Under the pieces are notes generated by a model, which ran no database searches, had not been told where the DNA came from, and worked only from the letters and a program-made list of their open reading frames with translations. From Oryzias latipes (Eukaryota; Chordata; Actinopteri; Beloniformes; Adrianichthyidae): a stretch of 64,000 nt of DNA. The translations under genes and the position numbers were made by a program. The DNA is taken from NCBI RefSeq assembly GCF_002234675.1, contig NC_019868.2, forward strand, positions 26,054,293 to 26,118,292, given 5' to 3'. Every line of letters begins with the position of its first letter. Position 1 is the first letter of the stretch. Shown piece after piece: positions 57,540-64,000 of the stretch.

Positions 57540-58720
57540 AATCAGTAACTGGAACTCTGACCAAGTTGCCTTGAACTGTGGGGTCACCCAGGGCTCCATG
57601 TTGAGACTTCTTTGTTTAAATTGTAAATATTTTCCTATATATATGTAGCACTGTTACATCCTTTACTTATGCAGATGATACTCAGATTCACATTTCACTC
57701 ACAGCAGGTGAATGTGGACTCACGGCACTGCTCTGTTGGAGTTTTAATGGAGATAAAAAACCTCGGGTCACGAAAACCCTGCCCAAGGATGCAGCAAAAG
57801 TCAATCAAACAGACCTTCAAATCTAGAAGGAACTGAGAGCACCCGCCTGTAATAGAAGGATTCACCAATCACACCACTAGAAGACACAAGGCACCAATCA
57901 CATGCTTCTTGACCACGCCCATCTCCCTAGCCCAACAAAAAAAGTTTGTATCAGTTAAACTACAACTTGACGGTGTTATTTTCCTGCAGTGCCATGGAAA
58001 TGAAGCATGGACATAGTCCTGAAATCGTAAACACACACCCCAATGAAGAAAAACGGGATTCTGACTTGTCTGACCTTCACCTGTAAGGGAGAAAAACCCG
58101 TTTTTATAATTACGGAATCCTGAGAATGAGTGGAGCTAAATGGAAAATCCTCACAGCATCCTTGAGAGGATGCAGAACAGTTTTCTGCAGCTAAACACAA
58201 ACATGATCATCTTTGACTCGAAGAACCAAAGAAAAAGTTTTAACAGTCACCTTCAGTCTCCGCCCATCCATCCATCTTCCAAACCCACTGAATCCCTTTT
58301 GGGGTTGCAGGGTTGCTGGAGCCTATCCCAGCTACTGTTGAGTGAAGGTGGGGTACAACAAGTCTGTTGTAGGGTCACACACTCACATTCACACCTAGGG
58401 GCAATTTATAATCATCAATGAACCTCTGAAGAATGTTTTTGGACTGTTGGTAACTAAAGCGTCCAGAGAAAAATAACACGTATGAGGAGAACATGCAAAC
58501 TCTACACAGAAAGGACACAGCTGGGATTTGAACCAGGACCTTCTCACTGTGAGGCGAGAGAGCTAACCACTACACATCCGACCAGCCCTGAACCTCCAGT
58601 CTTTGACGCTATAATCAAGTTACGTAGGAAATCTTGGCGTAATTGTGAGGATCATCCTAAATCAATACCATCATCATTTTTACCAACTGAAACCAGACTC
58701 AGACAGACTTGATCACAATC
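57540..58720 (+). mobile_element. Old L2 reverse transcriptase fragments, interrupted
   Basis: Pieces of L2 reverse transcriptase appear in order: GVTQGSMLR (about 57577-57605), YADDTQIHISLTA (about 57668-57710), then FLQLNTNMIIFDSKNQRK (about 58180-58235) and a VRNLGVI-like piece near 58622. The middle 57750-58130 is unrelated sequence I cannot identify. A SINE occupies 58264-58587. All frames are broken, so the copy is old. Confidence 0.65.
58264..58587 (-). mobile_element. tRNA-derived SINE in the old L2
   Basis: On the minus strand a tRNA-like head with GTGGTTAGCTCTCTCGCC and GGTTCAAATCCCAGC (A- and B-box regions) is followed by the shared body and an ATGG/(GGAT)n tail at 58264. It is colinear with 59623-60024. 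Confidence 0.8.
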
Positions 58721-58729
58721 CGGTCTTTT

Positions 58730-59425
58730 CAGAACCTGAACACGGTGCTCTGGATGAACTGCAACTGCTTGGGTCCTGACTAAAACCAGGAAGAACCATC
58801 ACATCAAGTCTTTTCTCTGACGTCTGATCACTCACAGAATGGACTCAAATATTGCCCTGCTGGGGCTCAAGCCTCCCCGTTTTTAACACCAAAGTCTTTG
58901 ACCCTTTGGTCCACATGAACCCACACCATGAGACTTGCAGAAGCTCAAAGGCAGAGACAAACAAGCGCGGTCATGCATCTAAAACCTGAAACGGTCTTCG
59001 TTATGACGACAGGTCATAACAAAAGTCCACTCTGACAAAGCTCATGTCCAATGCTTTAAATTTTGATTTTACAGTTTACAATTTGACCATTTCAATTCTT
59101 TTCCTGTACTTTTAATTTGTCAGCTTTTTGCCTTTTTAAAAAAAAAATCTAAAATGGTCCTAAAAAAAGGTAAAAACACAATTTTCCTTTTTCCCATTCA
59201 TACAGCTGTGGTACAATATCAAAACTAATAATAGAAGATTTAAAACCTTTGAATATTTCAACCCTTTAAAACCAAGTTTCCATGTGTTTAGTCCACCAGT
59301 TTGGTCCTAAAAGAGTGAAAGATCATCCCAGTTTATGAGGCCAGATTCTGAACCTGTTTGTCAAAAACGACAATAGAAACTTTAAGTCTGTTTTTTCATG
59401 TAAAACCCAGAGTGAGCTCTAAACA
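58730..59425. other. Intergenic, nothing recognised
   Basis: AT-rich sequence between repeat copies with no gene, repeat termini or RNA gene that I can name. Confidence 0.5.
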
Positions 59426-59427
59426 AT

Positions 59428-60650
59428 CAGTGGTGGTTTCACCTTTCGGTAATGCAGGCAGTCGCCAAGGGCGCAATCTCACAGTGGTGCACAAGAATAC
59501 AGGGGTGTGAGCTAGCCAAAACAAATAAGAGAAAAAAACTCACTGTTGTCATATCCTGCTTGTTTTCTAGAATAAAACATGCGGAAGAAGAACAAGAAAA
59601 AGAAAAAAAGGGGCAATGGAAATTCATTCATTCATTCATTTTCTTAACCGTTTTATCCCTTTCGGCGTCACGGGGAGCCTATCCCGGCCACTTGTGGGCG
59701 AAGGCAGGGGGGACACCCTGAACAAGTCGCCAGTTTGTTGCAGGGTAGAATGTCCTCACTCACACACCCATTCACTCCCGCACTCACACTTATGGTCAAT
59801 TTAGAGTTGCCAATTAACCTATGAAGCATGTTTTTGGATGGTGGGAGGAAGCCGGAGACCCCGGAGAGAACCCACGCATGCACGGGGAGAACATGCAAAC
59901 TCCACACAGAAAGGTCCCCCATTGATGTTCTGTTTTTCACGTCCCCCAGCCGGGACTTGAACCGGGGGCCTTCTTGCTGTGAGGCAAGAGCGCTAACCAC
60001 TGCGCCACCGTGCAGCCCTACAATGGCAATGGAAACTTCTTCCCAGAATTCTGATTTTGATCTCTGAATTCTGATTTGAGATTAAAATCAATTCTGAGAA
60101 AAAAAGACAGAAATCTGAGATTAAAGTTAGAATTTTGAGAGAGAAAAAAGCCAGAATTTCCCATTGCCCTTGTTTTTCCTTTTTCTCCATGGCCCTAGTC
60201 CTCTTCAGTAATAATTGCCCAGTTCCACGTGAAGTATATGAATAAGGCTCCCCTACTGTGTCATCTTGCTGCTCTTCTGCCGTTCCGTTCCCTTTTTTAA
60301 TTCCGTTTTTTGTGGTACTTAAGCACATGTAACTGAAGAAAACATCCGTTATAGTTTCCATTTATGTCCAATCACCAAGCCAACAGAAATGACCGGCATT
60401 AATGAAAATGTTTTTTTAAACCAGGAGCCAGTCAGCATTAGACTAGAAAAAAAAAAAAAACATTGCATGTTTAGAGTGAACCAACATTTATCTCATTTGT
60501 GATTTCAACTGTAAGTTGTCATTTCACTTATATTGTTAATACATTAAATAACACTTTTTGTCCTTGTGTTTGTGTACAGACTGAGTTCATGGGGGCGGGG
60601 TGCCTTCCAGTGTTTCGCCCAGGGCGCCAAATTAGCCAGGACCGCCTCTG
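59428..60650. mobile_element. hAT-type element interrupted by a SINE
   Basis: The left end CAGTGGTGGTTTCACC and the right end CCAGGACCGCCTCTG are imperfect inverted repeats. Both are followed inward by GCCAAGGGCGCAA / GCCCAGGGCGCCAA, a pattern typical of a widespread vertebrate hAT group. Flanking octamers TAAACAAT and AACCCAAT are only a partial match. No transposase is present. Confidence 0.7.
59623..60024 (-). mobile_element. tRNA-derived SINE with 11-bp target duplication
   Basis: On the minus strand it begins GGGCTGCACGGTGGCGCAGT, then GGTTAGCGCTCTTGCC and GGTTCAAGTCCCGGC (Pol III A and B boxes). The body contains the central GTGGCCGGGATAGGCTCC block, and an (ATGA)n tail ends at 59623. 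A perfect 11-bp duplication GGCAATGGAAA flanks it at 59612-59622 and 60025-60035. It is the best preserved of the three copies here, all in the same orientation. Confidence 0.92.
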
Positions 60651-60659
60651 AACCCAATG

Positions 60660-61130
60660 GCTCCTCCACCCTTTTCTTCTCTGCATCTCTTTTGGTTCAA
60701 GGTTTGATTGTTTAAATGTAGTTATTCTGATGCTTTTTTTTTTAAATTGATTTATTTTAAATTTGTGTCCAACAGACCTTTAGCGCTCATGAGCAAGAGG
60801 AACCAGGAGCTTCAGCTCAGCTAATTACTTCAGATTTAACACTGCCCCCTAGAGTTTCTAGCCTTTTACTGAAACCACCTTCCAGTGAGACGTAACAAAC
60901 CGTTGTGAGGAATTAACACAAACTAGACAACAGTGATGATTTTAAAGTGTTAAACGTTATGATCATAAAATGCCACAAAATGTAAAAAATATTAATGAGT
61001 TTCCAAAACGTTTAACGACTCATTAAAAAACCTGATTCAGGCATCAACATTAATGTTAAAAAAATAAAATAAATAAACAGCAACTTTAGAATATCTGTTA
61101 CATATTACATCACAGACCCTTAAACCTGTA
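60660..61130. other. Intergenic, nothing recognised
   Basis: AT-rich unique-looking sequence between the hAT element and the foldback MITE. Confidence 0.45.
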
Positions 61131-61134
61131 TTAT

Positions 61135-61505
61135 ATGGAAGTATTTGTGTAGCATAATTAAAAATAAAAGTCAAAACCAGAAATGCTTTTTCATTTTCAA
61201 AATGTAACTTCATTTTTGACTCAAAATTAAAATGAAAAAGCAATCTGCCAAAATGCTTTTTCATTTTCTTCTTCAACACCGCTTATTCTGTCACTTAATT
61301 AAATGATAATGAAAAAGGGTATTTGACATTTCATTTTCAAGAAAAGAAAATGAAATGAAAGAAAAAGAAAATAAAAATGAAAAAGCCTTTTGGCGGATTG
61401 CTTTTTCATTTTAATTTGGAGTCAAAAATTGCAGCTTCATTTTGAAAATGAAAAAGCATTTCTGGTTTTGACTTTTATTTTTAATTTAGCTACAGAATCG
61501 CTTCT
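61135..61505. mobile_element. Foldback MITE, larger copy
   Basis: Two arms of about 140 bases are inverted copies. The left reads TATGGAAGTATTTGTGTAGC and later AAAACCAGAAATGC; the right is the mirror (GCATTTCTGGTTTTGAC ... CTATAG). Both hold GAAAAAGCAATC(T/C)GCCAAAA. The spacer is about 90 bases. It is related to 44527-44768, but no convincing target duplication is seen. Confidence 0.75.
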
Positions 61506-61509
61506 ATAG

Positions 61510-62380
61510 TTTTCAGTTTCTGCCCACTAAAATATGTGGTTTAGCTTAACAAGAGCCTCTCATGTTACTTTTACAAACTAACACACTCAAATGTATATTT
61601 GAATATTGAATGTAAGCCATATGTAGAGCCATAACTGCTCTAAATATGCTGCCTCTAACTAATGGTAATAAATGGGCATAATTTTAAAGCTATTCTGGAA
61701 AAGCTATGAAATAACATAACTGGATTTCAGTTTTATGAATGTTTGAAATTCTTTAATAAGTAGAGAAAACAAATGTTTTAATAATGGTCATCTGAAAAGT
61801 CTTGAAATAATTTATGAATTTTTAGGTGGATTATTATATCTCCCAGACATTTTTAATAAATACATCTTTGTAATGCTTTTATCTTATTCTTATGATCCAT
61901 CAAAGCTCCCTGTAAGCATTCTATTTCAATTAAAGAAGAAAAAAGAAAATAAACCATAACTCATGTTTGTCTGTGAAGGAGGATAAACTGAATTCTTCTG
62001 AAAATTTGGAGTTCTGAAGCTTTTTAACCAAAACAGATAATTTTTTATTGACAATAAAAGCAGATCGGAATGCATTTAAAGAGCTTTTAAAAAAATCCTA
62101 TATCAAACTAAAGAAAAAATTATATCACCAATTTACAAGAACAAATAAATTAACATGGAACAAAGTGAAAGTCAGTTCATGATCAGCAGTGCAGTTCTGG
62201 TAACCAAGACTATAAAAGTTCAGGTTTTCCACTAAAAGTGTGTTATTTAAGTTATGCAGGCATATTTTCAGGCTGGTGTGGATGTGGTGACGCATAGTCA
62301 GGTTTTAACGGGAAAGTTGTGTCGATTGGTTTTTCCTTACCGCAAAAGTGAAAGTGCATGGCTACCGTGTGACCACATGG
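61510..62380. other. Downstream region of B3GNT2-like copy 2
   Basis: AT-rich sequence, partly expected to be 3' UTR of the adjacent minus-strand gene. No clear repeat or gene is seen. Confidence 0.45.
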
Positions 62381-62383
62381 TCC

Positions 62384-63712
62384 TCATGGCTTTTTTATAA
62401 CCGGAGCCCACAGAGGAACGTCCCGACATTGCGTCCAGGTCCTTTTCAACTCGGCCCACATCTCCACCAACTGCTCAGGGCCTCTTTTGTGGACCAGCAG
62501 AACGGTGTGATCGGCGCACGGATCCTCTTTAATGGTGGACGGGAAGTCAAATGTGAGGAAAGAGGGGTGATGGATGGGGAGTGCGTTCAGGCGAAGCATG
62601 CACATCCCTACAAAGACGTCGTCGATGGGGTACAGGTGGACGGTTTTAGAGATGTGGTGCAAGCGTCGAGCCAAATGGCCCGAGTACACCACCCCTCCTC
62701 CACCTGCGTAGCTGGGGTAGATGCCCTTGTAGAAGCTGTCCGGCACAAAGTACTTGGAGTACTTCGCTCGGATCGGCATCGCATCTCCTATGACGTCTCC
62801 GATCATGAATTCCTTCATGGTGGCGTGCGCGTGCGGTTTCTTCAGCTCTTCGTGGAGGTAGGAGATGAGTTTTGGAGTGTTGACGAAGACGTCGTCGTCG
62901 CCCTTGAAGACGAAGAGAGTCCGACCACAGTTGCGTGAGAACCAGCTCCAGAAGAGGACGTCCTTCAGGGTGAGGTTGAAAAAGGTGTCTTCAAAGTCCC
63001 ACTGCAGGATGTCTCCGTAACGTCTGTTCTCCGCGTTCAGCAGGTGAGACATATTTGCACCCAGAAAATGGGAGTCTTCCTTGCCGAGCAAGAACACCCT
63101 CCGGACGTATCCTCCTACTTCTTCTTTGTTGCTGCTGTTCTTCTGCCCCTGCACCCATCCCACCTGACCCCACGTCTGTCGGATGGCTTGTCGGTTCTTG
63201 ATGTTCAGTTCTGATGACTTGATGGCGAACAGAATGAAAGGCGTCTGATCCTCACGCCTCGCTTTGGCCCCACACGCCCCGTCTGGCTGGATCAGGACGG
63301 GGTAGCTCCTCCTTTGCATGTGACTGACATACTTCTGCATGGCTGGTGGCAGTTCCTCAAGTTTCTTCTTCATGTGACCCATGTTGGTAACTTCAAAGAA
63401 ACTTTTGTTGAGTAAGGAATCACCTAAGTGGACAATCGCCGATCGATTCCGGCTCTCCGAGTACAGGATGGGGTTGAAGTGGTAGTCCACGGCCCTCTGG
63501 AGCTGGTTCCAAAAGGCACTGCTATGGTGTTCCCAGAAAGTGGTAGGAATCACAGGGAGGATCACATTCTCTGCCCTTTCGGGACGGGACGAAACGCCAT
63601 TTAGGCTGATACTTATGTTGACAGCCGCGTAGGTGAAGAACAGCAGCAGACAGCAGAAAGGCGTGCACACACAGAGCAGCAGGTTACGCCACCGACAGCA
63701 GTACCTGGCCAT
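62384..63712 (-). CDS. b3gnt2l: B3GNT2-like beta-1,3-N-acetylglucosaminyltransferase, copy 2
   Basis: A 442-residue single-exon coding region, paralogue of the gene at 44782-46146 and on the same strand. The anchor (residues about 12-33, LLLCVCTPFCCLLLFFTYAA) and the stem differ from copy 1, apart from the NQLQRAVDYHFNPIL motif. From about SYPVLIQPDGACGAKARRE onward the two proteins are nearly identical. The catalytic motifs are intact (EDTFFNLTLKDVLF, FVFKGDDDVFVN, SYAGGGGVVYSG, HLYPIDDVFVGMC). The Glu run after NSSNK is two residues shorter. A splice acceptor (GTGTTTCAG) sits 4 bases before the ATG, so the 5' UTR exon is probably beyond the right edge. The last 30 residues diverge again. 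Golgi lumenal GlcNAc transfer is inferred from the family. Confidence 0.92.
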   Translation of the reverse strand: MARYCCRWRNLLLCVCTPFCCLLLFFTYAAVNISISLNGVSSRPERAENVILPVIPTTFWEHHSSAFWNQLQRAVDYHFNPILYSESRNRSAIVHLGDSLLNKSFFEVTNMGHMKKKLEELPPAMQKYVSHMQRRSYPVLIQPDGACGAKARREDQTPFILFAIKSSELNIKNRQAIRQTWGQVGWVQGQKNSSNKEEVGGYVRRVFLLGKEDSHFLGANMSHLLNAENRRYGDILQWDFEDTFFNLTLKDVLFWSWFSRNCGRTLFVFKGDDDVFVNTPKLISYLHEELKKPHAHATMKEFMIGDVIGDAMPIRAKYSKYFVPDSFYKGIYPSYAGGGGVVYSGHLARRLHHISKTVHLYPIDDVFVGMCMLRLNALPIHHPSFLTFDFPSTIKEDPCADHTVLLVHKRGPEQLVEMWAELKRTWTQCRDVPLWAPVIKKP

Positions 63713-63724
63713 TTAGCTGAAACA

Positions 63725-64000
63725 CAGAGAAAGAAAACATAAATTACACAGTTAAATAATGAAGCAATCAATCATTTCTATGAAATGTCTAAAATCTTCA
63801 GATTTTTTAATATTTATATACTTTTTTTTCCAAATAAATGTAAATGGAATATTGATGCCTAAATCAAACGATGACAGTTCTTTGTCTCACCAACAGAATA
63901 ACAGTTTGTTATTCTGTTTGACACACATGAAGCAGCCTGTGGGCTTCACTACAGAACCAGTTACTTATGAAACACCACCTTACAAGTTCTAGCAGTCCAG
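63725..64000. other. 5' UTR intron of B3GNT2-like copy 2 (partial)
   Basis: Sequence upstream of the copy 2 coding-exon acceptor, presumably intronic. Nothing is recognisable before the window ends. Confidence 0.4.

Noticed and set aside
59623-60024. Functional tRNA gene
   Set aside because: A and B boxes are present, but the tRNA-like head has no proper cloverleaf and continues into a SINE body with tail and target duplication.

Overview
The window is vertebrate nuclear DNA from a ray-finned fish, most likely a teleost. Its genes have short GT-AG exons and long AT-rich introns. The repeats are typical fish families: L2, RTE and Rex1-like LINEs, tRNA-derived SINEs, hAT and Harbinger DNA transposons, and a Gmr1-like Ty3/Gypsy relic. 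The species cannot be fixed from sequence alone. All positions and splice sites were read by eye; each splice model closes in frame from start to stop.

Layout of host genes. (1) fnta, the alpha subunit shared by protein farnesyltransferase and geranylgeranyltransferase I, minus strand, 9 coding exons, 10181 down to 2998. (2) aup1, an acyltransferase-like and CUE-domain protein of lipid droplets and ER-associated degradation, minus strand, 12 coding exons, 26969 down to 11503. (3) ctsf, cathepsin F with its N-terminal cystatin-like domain, plus strand, 14 coding exons, 29374-36605. (4) eif1ad, an eIF1A-like RNA-binding protein, plus strand, 4 coding exons, 38816-40330. (5) and (6) two B3GNT2-like glycosyltransferases of family GT31, both minus strand with single-exon coding regions, at 44782-46146 and 62384-63712. 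The two are nearly identical over the catalytic half and divergent in the N-terminal anchor and stem. The genes share no obvious pathway; this is ordinary eukaryotic gene spacing, not an operon. The three housekeeping-type genes (fnta, aup1, eif1ad) each have a perfect CCGGAAGT Ets-type site just upstream.

The rest is a dense record of nested transposition. A 2.07-kb long-TIR element in fnta intron 3 carries a tandem-repeat array in one arm and was itself hit by a hAT element with a perfect 8-bp target duplication. A 28S rRNA fragment lies between 14-bp direct repeats inside another TIR element in an aup1 intron. An L2 LINE sits inside a hAT-like element. A Gmr1-like Gypsy relic, with integrase upstream of reverse transcriptase, sits inside a Harbinger-like element that still shows a Myb/SANT reading frame. 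A SINE sits in a hAT with an 11-bp duplication, and another SINE interrupts an old L2. Between ctsf and eif1ad is a perfect 92-bp palindrome.

I did not find a clearly new biological system. The most notable items are the apparent gene conversion between the two B3GNT2-like copies, the 28S retrocopy, the perfect palindrome, the Gmr1-order Gypsy relic and the nested TIR element.
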